Assembly (NCBI RefSeq): GCF_003473485.1
Contig: NC_053048.1
Location: 21,383,255 to 21,447,254 of the forward strand
Source: Medicago truncatula
Lineage: Eukaryota; Streptophyta; Magnoliopsida; Fabales; Fabaceae
Reading direction: 5' to 3'
DNA length: 64,000 nt
The notes below the pieces were generated by a model, which was not told the DNA's origin, did no database searches, and saw only the letters and a list, made by a program, of their open reading frames with translations. The translations under genes were made by a program, and so were the position numbers. Shown piece by piece: positions 36,149 through 46,914 of the stretch (within the stretch, counting starts at the first letter, position 1; every line of letters begins with the position of its first letter).

Positions 36149-38250
36149 GCCTGAGATAAGAACGGTTAAAGGTAAGAAATAAAAAAAAAAAATAAGGAGA
36201 AAGGGAGATATATATATATATATATATAAAATAAAAAAAATAAAAAGATAAGAAAAGGAAATAAAATATTTTATATATATATATATATTAGACTAAAAAC
36301 TATTAAAAAGTTAATCAAATTACAATAACTCGTCGGCAGCGGCGCCAAAAACATGATGGGATAAAACCGCAAGTGCACGGTCTTACCGAAGTAGTATGAA
36401 AAGAGTATCGTTCTGACAGGGAGTTATGAATTCAATTAACTTTAGATAATGATTAGACTAAAGGTTTATAAGATAGAAAAGTTTGGGTTTTTAATTAAAA
36501 GAAAAGATAAAAGCCTTTGAATTATTGATTCATCCTAATGACAAGTCCTTCACAAACCAAACTATTAAACTTATAACCTTATGTTAGACCTAATTTCTCA
36601 AGACAGTTTCTCTTTTGTTCCTCTAGCAACCAAACCTATTTCGCAGACTTGATTACTATTAGATTTTGGTTCCTCTAACAACCAAGCCTATTTCGCTGAT
36701 TTGATCATTATTAGTTCCCTTAAAGATCGAAACTATATGTCTCAAAGATTGTAAAGACTATTTCACTGCCTTTACAATCTTTGTCTAAATTCACTTGTTC
36801 GAATATCAAAGCTCCACTTTCGATTTATGAATTGATATTCGAGATGATGGATAAACAATTATCAAACCCTCCACTTTCGTTTCCACAGTTGGATAATGGT
36901 TGATCCATGTTAAAGCGGTGAATTTAGATAAGGAATTAAGGTTACATAAGATTAAGGTTTAAAGCTTGGTCTGATTAGGATTATGTCATTAGACTTATCC
37001 AACAATCCCAAGACAAGAGAAGTCTACTCACTGATGTTCATTGTAGACAAGGAGAAGAAGAGAGAAAACATAAAAGTAAATAACAAGAAAGTAAAATGAA
37101 CTGTTATTAGAAAGATAATTGTCACATATTGCATTCCAAGAAAAGATGAATGTTTGTGATGGCTAGCTACTCTATTTATAGTTTACATCCGAATTAAAAT
37201 CTAAGCAATCACTAGAATGTCCCACAAGTAAACTAAAACAGAGTAGCTTAAAATCTAAGCAAAAGCAGCAAAAGTAATTCTGGAGTGTGGCACGGCCGTG
37301 CCAAGCCTAGCACGGGCCGTGCCAAGTTTCTGATTTGAGGGAGATATATTTTTGTCTCCGAATCTTCGTATTTTCGTACCAAATCAGTTCCAAAACTCCT
37401 TTCTTTTGCTCCAAGACTCAATCCATCAAATATTCGTTCCTGAAATATAACAATATGCAATTGTAGTAAAATAGTTCAAAAAAGGAAATAATATTAATAT
37501 AAAATAAACTTAAATCTAATTAAAACTAAACTAAATAACATATTAAAATAGATGATAAATGACTCATCAGCATGCGAGAACTGGGTTCACTCGCGAGGCG
37601 AGATCAATTACTCGCTATGGTGAGCGATGAATGTCAGCTCAGGCAGAATGCAGTTTTTCTCAAAAACTCACCCAATTCCATGGTTCTAACCTTAAAACTG
37701 ATTCTAATCATTGTTCTATGAATATTCTAAGGTCTGGACACTATTTCTACATCAATTCAACAGGTTCCTACTCTTAATTAATCAATTCTCCAACTTTTAA
37801 ACCTAATTCTCAAATCCTCAAAACTACAACCTACAACTTGTTAAATCCAATTTTCAGAGTTATAATACTTAGAATTAGAGAAAGTTGGTCCCACCCTTAC
37901 CTTAGGTTAATCGATCGAAAGCTTCTCCTCTTTGGTTCTCCTTTTCTCTTGGTTTCTCCCTTTTTCTCCAAAAACAGGTTTCACTTGAAAAACTATTCTG
38001 ACTCTAGTTTCTCCTATTTATTTCCTCAACCATCTTTATCTTATTTCCACTTATTCCACTATACTCTTCTAAATTCCAAAACAGTCCCCTCAACTTAATA
38101 TTATTTTATTTTCAAATCTAATTCTATTAAATAATAAAATAAGCCACGTAATAAATCAACAACACACCACATAATCATTTAAATCACATAAATTATAAAA
38201 ATAGACTCTAAATCCAATAAAATAATCAAATAATTAAATAGGGCGTTACA

Positions 38251-38641
38251 AATATCATAGGTGAAAAATGTGGTTCAAGCCCTGATTGCGAAATTTATAA
38301 ATGTATTCCCCCTGCAAAGCCAAAATGTGTTCTTTTTGGATGCATGTGCATTTAACACTTTAGTTGAAGAATAATTCTATTACTTCTAATTCTATAGCTG
38401 CTTTTGCTTGCCATATTCAATATTATTACAGTTATAACTTCTCTTACACTTTTTGTTCCGTATCTTTAATAGGACAAGCATGACAACACAAGATAAACGC
38501 TTTGATCACAAATAACTATTTGTATTTATAATATATTAGTAAAAAATTGTAATGTGTTACAATATTATATTATATAAATTTATGTGTGTCCACTTATTAT
38601 GGTGTAACTCTTGCCTTTTCATTCATTTTCAAAATCTTTTG
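38251..38641 (+). pseudogene. Orphan exon 2 of an NCR peptide gene plus its 3' flank
   Basis: 38261-38355 encodes the mature part of the same cysteine-rich peptide as the gene at 50783 (CGSSPDCEIYKC and CVLFGCMC, six cysteines), ending in TAA at 38353-38355. The intron acceptor (aatatcatag) is kept, but the LTR-like element ends only 10 bases before the exon. The signal-peptide exon was not found upstream. The following 280 bases match the 3' flank of the intact gene almost base for base. Without exon 1 it cannot give a secreted peptide. Confidence 0.85.
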
Positions 38642-41084
38642 TGTTGGTCCCACCATGTGGGACATGTTCCAGCCAAAAGGAAAATTGCAACAAGCAATTG
38701 TCAAAGTCTTCTACACATTAAATGCATGGCTTAGTTTTTCCTTTCAAATAGTTTGGCTATGTATAGGTTGTGCAGAGAACACACATAGCTTGCGGTGGAG
38801 CAGTTTGAAAGCATGACATAAAATATAGTTTTCACACATTGAAGACATGACTTTGGTGTGAAAGAAATGCATAGCATTTAACTCTTCATCAACTGATTTC
38901 CTCTATAAATAGAGGGGTACTTGAAGGAATGAAAGCATCGTAGCAGAAGTGAAAATACAAAAAAGCTTCTGTGTGTAGAAGTGTGTGAGAATAGAGTGTT
39001 GACTAAATCCAGAAAGTGTGGAAAAATACACCGGGTGGGTATCATCTCTATAACTTCTAGGTGCTGAAATAATAGCATTCGAATAGGAGTGGGTCTCACG
39101 GAAACACTATATTGTATCTCTTGTGTGTGTAAGAGAGTGGAGAGAATATTGTAATATTCTTAAATATAGTGGAAAATCTTTTGGAGTTTGTCCCGTGGTT
39201 TATACCTCGGTATTAGAGGGTTTTCCACGTTAAATATTGGTGTTCATTTTTTTTATCGCTAAGGCTGCGCTGCAAGATCCAATCTCTTTTTGGATTTTGA
39301 AATTTTAATTTACAATTGCGTTAAGCTCGTCGAGCCCAACAAGTGGTATCAGAGCTCCGGTTGATTTAGCCGGATTTCAAAACAACTTTGGTGATGGAAA
39401 ATGGAAACTTACCAAAGGATCGTTGATGGTTACTAGAGGCGCCGTGTATTCGACACTTTACAAAACTCAAGTCAAGTTGATCAAAGAGGGCTTGATGCAG
39501 TCGAGAATGTTGCTTTGCCAAATTTGTGGCATAAAAGGTTGGTGATGAGATAAAACCGCAAGTGCACGGTCTTACCGAAGTAGTATAAAAGAGTATCGTT
39601 CCGACAGGGATTTATGAATTCAATCAACTTTAGATAATGATTAGACTAAAGGTTTATAAGATAGAAAAGTTTGGGTTTTTTAATTAAAAGTAAATAATAA
39701 AAGAAAAGATAAAAGTCTTGGAATTATTGGTTCATCCTAATGACAAGTCCTTCACGAACCAAACTATTAAACTTATAACCTTATGTTAGACCTAATTTCT
39801 CAAGACAGTTTCTCTTTTGTTCCTCTAGCAACCAAGCCTATTTCGCTGACTTGATTACTATTAGATTTTGGTTCCTCTGACAACCAAGCCTATTTCTCTG
39901 ACTTGATCATTATTAGTTCCCTTGAAGATCGAAACTATATGTCTCAAAGATTGTAAAGACTATTTCGCTGCCTTTACAATCTTTGTCTAAATTTACTTGT
40001 TCGAATATCAAAGCTCCACTTTCGTTTTATGAATTGATATTTGAGATGATGGATAAACAATTATCAAACCCTCCACTTTCGTTTCCACAGTTTGATAATG
40101 GTTGATCCATGTTAAAGCGGTGAATTTAGATAAGGAATTAGGGTTACATAAGATTAAGGTTTAAAGCTTGGTTTGATTAGGATTATGTCATTAGACTTAT
40201 CCAACAATCCCAAGACAAGAGAAGTCTACTCACTGACGTTCATCGTAGACAAGGAGAAGAAGAGAGAAAGCATCAAGATAAATAACAAGAAAGTAAAATG
40301 AACTTTTATTAGAAAGACAATTGTCACATATTGTATTCCAAGAAAAGATGAATATTTGTGATGGGTGGCTACTCTATTTATAGCATTCGATCGACTTAAA
40401 ATCTAAGCTATTAAATTTGGGCTAAAAAGAGTAGCTTAAAATCTAAGCAAAAGCAGCAAAAGGCACTCTGGAGGGCATATTTTTGTCTCTCAATCTTCGT
40501 ATTTTTGCATCCAATCGGCTCCAAGTCCCTTTCTTTTGCTCCAAGATTCAATCCATCCAATATTCTTTCCTGAAATATAATAAAATGCAATTTAAAGTAA
40601 ACTATCCTAAAAAGGAAATAATACTAATATAAAATTAAATAAAATCTAAATAAAACTAAACTAAAAAGCATATTAAAATAGTCAATAAATGACTCATCAA
40701 ACTCCCCCACACTTGAATCTTTGCTTGTCCTCAAGCAAAAGGCATAAACATAGTAGCATAAACAGTTTTATCAAATGACAATTCAATTAAAGTACATGTC
40801 TCATCAAGGGCTTAAATCCCAAATGTACACTAATCACAAACTCAAACATTTCTTGTAATTTTTATTCAACCCAACGATCAATTTTCAAGTGAGTGTGTGT
40901 GTGAAGTGCAACCCTTTTCTTGCTCTTGTATAAGATAGGCATTATGAGGAAACATGGTCTAATTCTAGCACTAAACCAACCAAGAAAGATTCCTTCTATA
41001 ATTCATATAAGAAAGATGGGAGTATTTGAGAATCTTTGTTCTTTGCCATTTGCACATTTAAGTTCTTTATTTAAGGAACAACAT

Positions 41085-41300
41085 CTTCACGTAGGAAGTC
41101 GGAGGGCCTACCCCCTTCCCCAATCTAGATTCAATGGTATCGCTTAAAACATCATCTTCACGTAGGAAGTCGGAGGGCCTACCCCCTTCCCCAATCTAGA
41201 TTCAATGATGCTTTTTAAAGTTTTTCCTTAAGATAACAATCATCTTCACGTAGGAAGTCGGAGGGCCTACCTCCTTCCCCAATCTAGATTCAATGATGAG
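41085..41300. repeat. Three tandem copies of a 56-bp unit in the Athila-like element
   Basis: Units start with 'catcttcacgtaggaagtcg', continue through 'gagggcctaccccc' and end 'ccaatctagattcaatg', at about 41087, 41152 and 41230, with variable spacers. Copy 1 of the element has only diverged traces (for example 'cttaggaagt' near 33072). They lie between ORF1 and the 3' LTR. Confidence 0.75.
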
Positions 41301-42033
41301 ATTGGCTTTTTTGGCTTTTTATGAACTCCCTTATACTAACTTATACTACTGGCACTTTGAAAATCTTTAAGTTTAATGCACCACTAAGATTAAAACGTGT
41401 TTCCTTAAAATACCTATTCATACATTTACTCAAGGGAAGCAACTTTGTGTTTTTCTCATTACAGAATTTTATTCACTTTAAAACAAGATGTGGGTATATC
41501 AAGAAGACTTAAAACACAAGAGTTTGCTTTTATGTACAAGAATCAATCAAATAAGAGGAGACAATGAAAATTTTTGTGTCATGATATTTTTCAATAAAAA
41601 CAAGCTACTTAACCATGCCTTTCACAATAAAACAGAACAAAAGAATAAAGTTCAAGGGAGTTTGGAAACACTACGACTAAAGATACTTTATTAGGCTCCC
41701 CCCACACTTAGGAGAAGCATTGTCCTCAATGATTCAAAATAAGATAAATAAAGAAGAAGAAGAAGAAGAAGAAGAAGAAGAAGGAGGAGGAGGAGGAGTA
41801 AGAGAAGAGAGGAAGAGGAAAGCTCACATTTTTCATTGAGTTCTATAGGGAGGACCTTGGAGGTGAAAATGGTGCATCATGTTCCGAAGCATTTGGTTAT
41901 TTTCTTCGGATATGCGGTTGCCCCTTAGGACATAATTCCTTAGTCCCGACAATTCAACACCTTTCCTTAGTTGCTTGGTGCTTATCCTCTTGGCCTCGGT
42001 ATGCATCCATGCCCATCTTGCATTTTCATTTGT

Positions 42034-43131
42034 TTATCCGGCATCATGGTCATGGTGCTCCTCATCATGGTACAATTGTGCACCTTCCTCTTCTTGCTGC
42101 AAATGTGCATCTTCGTCGCCTTCATTATCGTGTTCTTCATGTACCATGGGATCATCAACAACATACAACAAATTTTCTTCCACCTCGGTGTTAGTCCGAG
42201 ATGGGTTAGAAAGTATAATCAAAATAGGCACATTGAGTTTGAGTGCGTAAGACATGGGTGGATGAGGCTTAATGAAGTTCATAAAGAGAAGGGTCTCTAT
42301 GTTAAGCCTATTGTTTCCCTCAATTTTGGTAATCCCTTGGTCCTCACCCACTCCCAATTGCCTAGCTATGTATGTGATGATACCACCCACAACTATCTCT
42401 CCCCTACTATCAAACCTATTACCGTCATGGGAAAGGTAATCAAGCAAGTAAAAGCATGTGTTAACGGGGTGGTTGTTAAGCATGGCCCACGACATGAAGA
42501 GTTCATCCGTCCTAGTGTTCCCCAATTCGGTCCTAGCCCAAATAGTGCAAGTCATTACCCTTTGAAGGTACCTAAGCACCGGGTTATGAATATGGCTAGC
42601 TTTGTTTGAACGTGTGTTAAATTGCCTAAGGTCAGTGATATGTTCCCAAAAGGTGGCGGGTTGATAGTCAACCGGCTTAAGACTTTGATCCCAAGAGTCG
42701 TGGATGAACCCCGCGTTAGCGAAGCTCATCTCATCACAAAAGTGTTGGAGAGACATCTCGTAAGCAATGTTCATAAGCCGGAAAGAGATTCTATGATTAG
42801 GGTTATCAAAATTCATCCTATCCTTTGTAAAAATGATAGAACTTAAAAACTCATAGGTGAAATTTTCATAACCCCGCATAGGTCTTAACATAGCAACCCA
42901 CCCTAATCGTCTTAGAAATTTAAACACATTGTCACTAAGGCCTAATGTAACCAAGTCATAATTATCAGGGTACCTGCAAGGATGTAAGGGTTTACAAATG
43001 AGATTTTTATACCTATCCTTTTGCTTGTTGTCCTTGAATATTATGCCATGATTATTTGCCGGTACTTGCTTCTTTGGGGGAGGCCCTCTTGAAGATGTTG
43101 CAACTTCTTTTCCACTTCTTTTGGAAGCCAT
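42034..43131 (-). CDS. Athila ORF1-like protein (365 residues), intact
   Basis: The minus-strand frame opens with the ATG at 43131 (MASKRSGKEVATSSRGPPPK). It contains LRRLGWVAMLRPMRGYENF, FRLMNIAYEMSLQHFCDEM, NPVLRYLQRVMTCTIWAR and DYLSHDGNRFDSRGEIVVGG, and ends in a strongly acidic, His-rich tail (HDEEHHDHDAG). This pattern matches the plant retrotransposon ORF1 family (Athila) as I know it. Its function is not established. It lies 3' of the position where pol would be and is the only long intact frame besides gag. Retention of an intact frame in an element that lacks pol suggests that the element moved recently or that the protein has a role in the non-autonomous form. Confidence 0.75.
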   Translation of the reverse strand: MASKRSGKEVATSSRGPPPKKQVPANNHGIIFKDNKQKDRYKNLICKPLHPCRYPDNYDLVTLGLSDNVFKFLRRLGWVAMLRPMRGYENFTYEFLSSIIFTKDRMNFDNPNHRISFRLMNIAYEMSLQHFCDEMSFANAGFIHDSWDQSLKPVDYQPATFWEHITDLRQFNTRSNKASHIHNPVLRYLQRVMTCTIWARTELGNTRTDELFMSWAMLNNHPVNTCFYLLDYLSHDGNRFDSRGEIVVGGIITYIARQLGVGEDQGITKIEGNNRLNIETLLFMNFIKPHPPMSYALKLNVPILIILSNPSRTNTEVEENLLYVVDDPMVHEEHDNEGDEDAHLQQEEEGAQLYHDEEHHDHDAG

Positions 43132-43698
43132 AGCCTTGACCTTGGTTGGACTTGGTGTGGTTTTGGTGAAGGTTGGGGTTAGTAAATGTTTTTTGGATTG
43201 GGTGGATGAAAGTTGATTTTGTATGGATGGTTGTGGTGGGAATGGTTTTTGTGGTTGAATTGGGTAAGAAATTTTGTGAATTGGTGAAGGGTTGATGGAG
43301 ATGTGGAGGTTTTGTGGTTATGGAGGTTTTAGAGAGAAGTTGGTGGGATGAGAGGGGTTTGGTTTGAAGAATGAGGGAAGAAGATGAAGGAAAATGAGGT
43401 TTAACCTTACCTGAGGTCGGGCACGGCTGTGCTGAGGTTGGCACGGGCTGTGCCAAGGTCCTGGAGTTTGGCTTGGTTTTGGAAGGGCAAGGTCTGGCAC
43501 GGCCGTGCCAGTGTGAGCACAGGCCGTGCCAAGGTTCTGGAGACCGGGACTTCAATTTTTTTTTTTTCTTGAATCATTCTTGGACAATTACCTACAAAAT
43601 AACTTAAAACAACACAAAACAAAAAGCAATAAAACTCATGGGTTACCTCCCACGAAGCGCTTTTTTAGAGTCATTAGCTTGACGATTATAAGGTTTCT

Positions 43699-45201
43699 CT
43701 ACCCAATACCGAATCTTTCCCAAAGGGATAGTGGCATCAACCTGAGATTCTCTCCCAAATTACACATAGCTTGTTCAATGGTTTCACTCTCAATAACACA
43801 AGGGGTGGAAAAACTCTCAATCACTATGATGTTAGGCTTAACAAGCCTTTGTGGGACATGGATTTTGAGTTTATAAGGTGGTGAAACGATTGGCTTATCA
43901 CTCTCTCCTATGACTTTCTCACCTTGTTGCTTTTCACTCTCTATCTCACCCTCAATTGTCTTAGTTTTCATAATGGTGCCCTCTAACTGCTTACCGTCCC
44001 TAAGTTGAATAGCATTTACAAGGCTTTTGGGGTTGGCTTCAGTTTGACCTCGAAAGACTTCGAGGGTTTGAGAGGAAGTAGCTACTTTTTGGGCTACTTG
44101 AGAGATTTGAGTTTCTAGCATTCTAGTGTGAGTAGCAATGGAGTCCACTTTAGATGTAAGCTTGACAAAAGAGTCATTCAAAGATCCAGTTTGATTTTTA
44201 AGTTCTTGAAATTGCTTGGATTGCTCCATAGCATGTTTTTCTAGTAAAATTTCCAAGCTGGATTTCTGAGGGACTCGTTCGTTGTTTGCATACACGGGTG
44301 GTGTTGTGTGTTGTCCAAAGGTATAAGAATTTTGCTCGGGACTTTTAGCAACACTACCTAGTTTGCATTCAACACCAGTATGGTCAAGTATTCCACAAAA
44401 TTCACAAGGTGGTGAAACAAGAGCAGGTGTGACGACACTTACAGTTAATTTATCAAATTTTTGAAGAAGTGTGTCCACCTTAGTAGATAGATGATCAAGG
44501 GTAGAAACCTGGTACATACCTGCCTCTTTTTTAGAGGGTGGAGGAGTAATATCAGCGATAACTCTCTCACTTGTCCACTGATAGTGGTTTTGTGCCATGT
44601 CCTCGATCAAATCATATGCTCCTATGAAAGTTTTATTCACTAAAGCTCCACCTGCAGCTGCATCAACATTCATTTTTATGGAAAAAAAAAGACCATTATA
44701 AAAAGTGTGGATAATAAGCCAATTCTCAAAACCATGATGGGGGCAAAGCCTAAGCATTTTTTTGAAACGCTCCCACGCATCGTAAAGAGATTCACCATCT
44801 TTTTGAGTGAATTGTGTGATTTGACTTCTCAATTGAGCAGTTTTACTATGGGGAAAGAATTGGGAAAGAAATGCCTTCCTCATTTGGTTCCATGAAGTGA
44901 TAGAACCAATTTGCAATGAATGAAACCAAGCACTAGCTCTATCCCTCAAAGAGAAAGGAAAGAGGTGCAGCCTTACGGCCTCTTGGTTTGCCTTCAAAGT
45001 TCCACTGAGTCTTAGAAAAGTTGAAATATGAAAATTCGGATCCTCAGTGGGTGATCCGAAAAATTGATTTTGCTGCACCAGGTAAATAAGTGCAGGCTTT
45101 ATTTCAAATTTAATATCCTCAACCGTAGGGTACACAATAGCATCGTACGGCTCTTCTGAATATGTGATTGCATACTCTTTGAGAGCACGTTTCTCATCCA
45201 T
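43699..45201 (-). CDS. Retrotransposon Gag with zinc knuckle and vestigial protease (500 residues)
   Basis: The frame starts with the ATG at 45201. Residues about 60-200 form the retrotransposon Gag domain (RLHLFPFSLRDRASAWF, SITSWNQMRKAFLSQFF, LYDAWERFKKMLRLCPHHG). A single zinc knuckle of the C-x2-C-x4-H-x4-C form (CEFCGILDHTGVEC) lies near residue 270. The C-terminus has a coiled-coil-like stretch (LTSKVDSIATHTRML) and then the start of an aspartic protease where the usual CDLG reads CNLG. The frame stops right after LMPLSLWERFGIG. Thus the catalytic Asp is lost and the protease is cut short, leaving a Gag-only product. Confidence 0.85.
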   Translation of the reverse strand: MDEKRALKEYAITYSEEPYDAIVYPTVEDIKFEIKPALIYLVQQNQFFGSPTEDPNFHISTFLRLSGTLKANQEAVRLHLFPFSLRDRASAWFHSLQIGSITSWNQMRKAFLSQFFPHSKTAQLRSQITQFTQKDGESLYDAWERFKKMLRLCPHHGFENWLIIHTFYNGLFFSIKMNVDAAAGGALVNKTFIGAYDLIEDMAQNHYQWTSERVIADITPPPSKKEAGMYQVSTLDHLSTKVDTLLQKFDKLTVSVVTPALVSPPCEFCGILDHTGVECKLGSVAKSPEQNSYTFGQHTTPPVYANNERVPQKSSLEILLEKHAMEQSKQFQELKNQTGSLNDSFVKLTSKVDSIATHTRMLETQISQVAQKVATSSQTLEVFRGQTEANPKSLVNAIQLRDGKQLEGTIMKTKTIEGEIESEKQQGEKVIGESDKPIVSPPYKLKIHVPQRLVKPNIIVIESFSTPCVIESETIEQAMCNLGENLRLMPLSLWERFGIG

Positions 45202-45321
45202 ATCGTTATTATCTTCTTTGAGCCATGCCTGAAATCAAAACGTTTAAAGATAGAAAAAAAAAATAATAAATAAATAAATAAATAAATAAATAAAATAAAA
45301 TAAGGAGAAAGGGAGGGAGAG

Positions 45322-45369
<48 letters not shown>

Positions 45370-46914
45370 ATAAATAAATAAAGAGATAAGAAAAGGAAAG
45401 AAAATATATATATATATGTTTTTTTTATTTATTTATTTATGGAGAGAGAGAGAGAGAGATATTTTATATATAAATATATATATATATATATTTTTTGTTT
45501 TTTTTATAGAGAGAGAGAGAGAGATAAATATATAAAAAATAAAAAGATAAGAAAAAGAAATAAAATATATTTTTTATATATAAATATATTTTATTTACTT
45601 ATATAAATTTATTATTATTATTATTATTATTTTTTAGACTAAACACTATTGAAAAGTTAATCAAATTACAATAACTCCCCGGCAGCGGCGCCAAAAACTT
45701 GATGAGATAAAACCGCAAGTGCACGATCTTACCGAAGTAGTATAAAAGAGTATCGTTCCGACAGGGAGTTATGAATTCAATCAACTTTAGAAAATGATTA
45801 GACTAAAGGTTTATAAGATAGAAAAGTTTGGGTTTTTTAATTAAAAGTAAATAATAAAAGAAAAGATAAAAGTCTTGGAATTATTGGTTCATCCTAATGA
45901 CAAGTCCTTCACGAACCAAACAATTAAACTTATAACCTTATGTTAGACCTAATTTCTCAAGACAGTTTCTCTTTTGTTCCTCTAGCAACCAAGCCTATTT
46001 CGCTGACTTGATTACTATTAGATTTTGGTTCCTCTAACAACCAAGCCTATTTCGCTGACTTGATCATTATTAGTTCCCTTGAAGATCGAAACTATATGTC
46101 TCAAAGATTTTAAAGACTATTTCGCTGCCTTTACAATCTTTGTCTAAATTCACTTGTTCGAATATCAAAGCTCCACTTTCGTTTTATGAATTGATATTTG
46201 AGATGATGGATAAACAATTATCAAACCCTCCACTTTCGTTTCCACAGTTTGATAATGGTTGATCCATGTTAAAGCGGTGAATTTAGATAAGGAATTAGGG
46301 TTACATAAGATTAAGGTTTAAAGCTTGGTTTGATTAGGATTATGTCATTAGACTTATCCAACAATCCCAAGACAAGAGAAGTCTACTCACTGACGTTCAT
46401 TGTAGACAAAGAGAAGAAGAGAGAAAGCATAAAGATAAATAACAAGAAAGTAAAATGAACTTTTATTAGAAAGACAATTGTCACATATTGTATTCCAAGA
46501 AAAGATGAATATTTGTGATGGGTGGCTACTCTATTTATAGCATTCGATCGACTTAAAATCTAAGCTATTACATTTGGGCTAAAAATAGAGTAGCTTAAAA
46601 TCTAAGCAAAAGCAGCAAAAGGCACTCTGGAGGGTGGCACGGCCGTGCCAAGGCTAGCACGGGCCGTGCCAAGCTTCTGACTTGTGGGAGACATATTTTT
46701 GTCTCTCAATCTTCGTATTTTTGCATCCAATCGGCTCTAAGTCCCTTTCTTTTGCTCCAAGATTCAATCCATCCAATATTCTTTCCTGAAATATAATAAA
46801 ATGCAATTTAAAGTAAAGTATCCTAAAAAGGAAATAATACTAATATAAAATAAATAAAATCTAAATAAAACTAAACTAAAAAGCATATGAAAATAGTCAA
46901 TAAATGACTCATCA

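Larger units (their letters stand above)
31794..37569 (-). mobile_element. Athila-like non-autonomous LTR retrotransposon, copy 1
   Basis: Both LTRs start tgatgggataaaaccgcaag and end gactcatca (read on the plus strand): 31794-32606 and 36354-37569. Flanks gcgtg (31789-31793) and gcatg (37570-37574) form a 5-bp target duplication with one mismatch. Orientation is minus: a primer-binding-site-like 'tttttggcgccgctgccgac' lies just inside the right LTR, similar to the tRNA-Asp type used by Athila elements. A polypurine tract (gtgtgggggagtt) lies inside the left LTR. The interior keeps pieces of gag and of Athila ORF1, but no reverse transcriptase, RNase H or integrase. The left LTR lacks about 400 bases present in the right one; the gap sits between two copies of 'taacaa'. 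Confidence 0.85.
30400..38250 (-). mobile_element. LTR-like retroelement sequence (left border approximate), split by an Athila-like element
   Basis: The right border is sharp: the sequence ends 'agggcgttaca' at 38250, the complement of 'tgtaacgccct'. The second LTR-like element at 54093 begins with the same tgtaacgccct. The two also share 'gcagcgga', 'atgcatgtggtacca' and a GC-rich palindrome block in an AT-rich body, so they belong to one family, probably a Ty3/gypsy LTR. Its outer pieces are 30400-31793 and 37575-38250. The left border is a guess. Palindromes of the form 'ctcgctatggcgag' occur at about 31532, 31583 and 37611. No internal retroelement genes of its own are visible, so it may be a solo LTR. 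Confidence 0.5.
39543..46914 (-). mobile_element. Athila-like non-autonomous LTR retrotransposon, copy 2 (7372 bp)
   Basis: LTRs are 39543-40699 and 45700-46914, both starting tgatgagataaaaccgcaag and ending gactcatca on the plus strand. The element is flanked by a perfect 5-bp duplication, gttgg (39538-39542 and 46915-46919). Orientation is minus, with a primer-binding site (tttttggcgccgctgccggg on the minus strand) at about 45675-45696 and a polypurine tract beside the left LTR. Order in the element is 5' LTR, gag, short degenerate protease, long spacer, ORF1, tandem repeats, 3' LTR. The reverse transcriptase, RNase H and integrase genes are absent, so it depends on an autonomous relative. 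Between 45240 and 45640 the leader holds long (aaat)n, (ta)n and (ga)n microsatellites. Confidence 0.9.

Noticed and set aside
41971..42609. 212-residue plus-strand open frame
   Set aside because: It is the antisense of the Athila ORF1 frame (42034-43131), which has the family match; the same holds for 33884-34510 opposite the first copy.
43052..43555. 167-residue Pro/Ser/His-rich frame between gag and ORF1
   Set aside because: It reads through the palindromic spacer and overlaps the ORF1 start in another frame; its WHGRARPCP strings come from the ggcacggccgtgcc palindromes.
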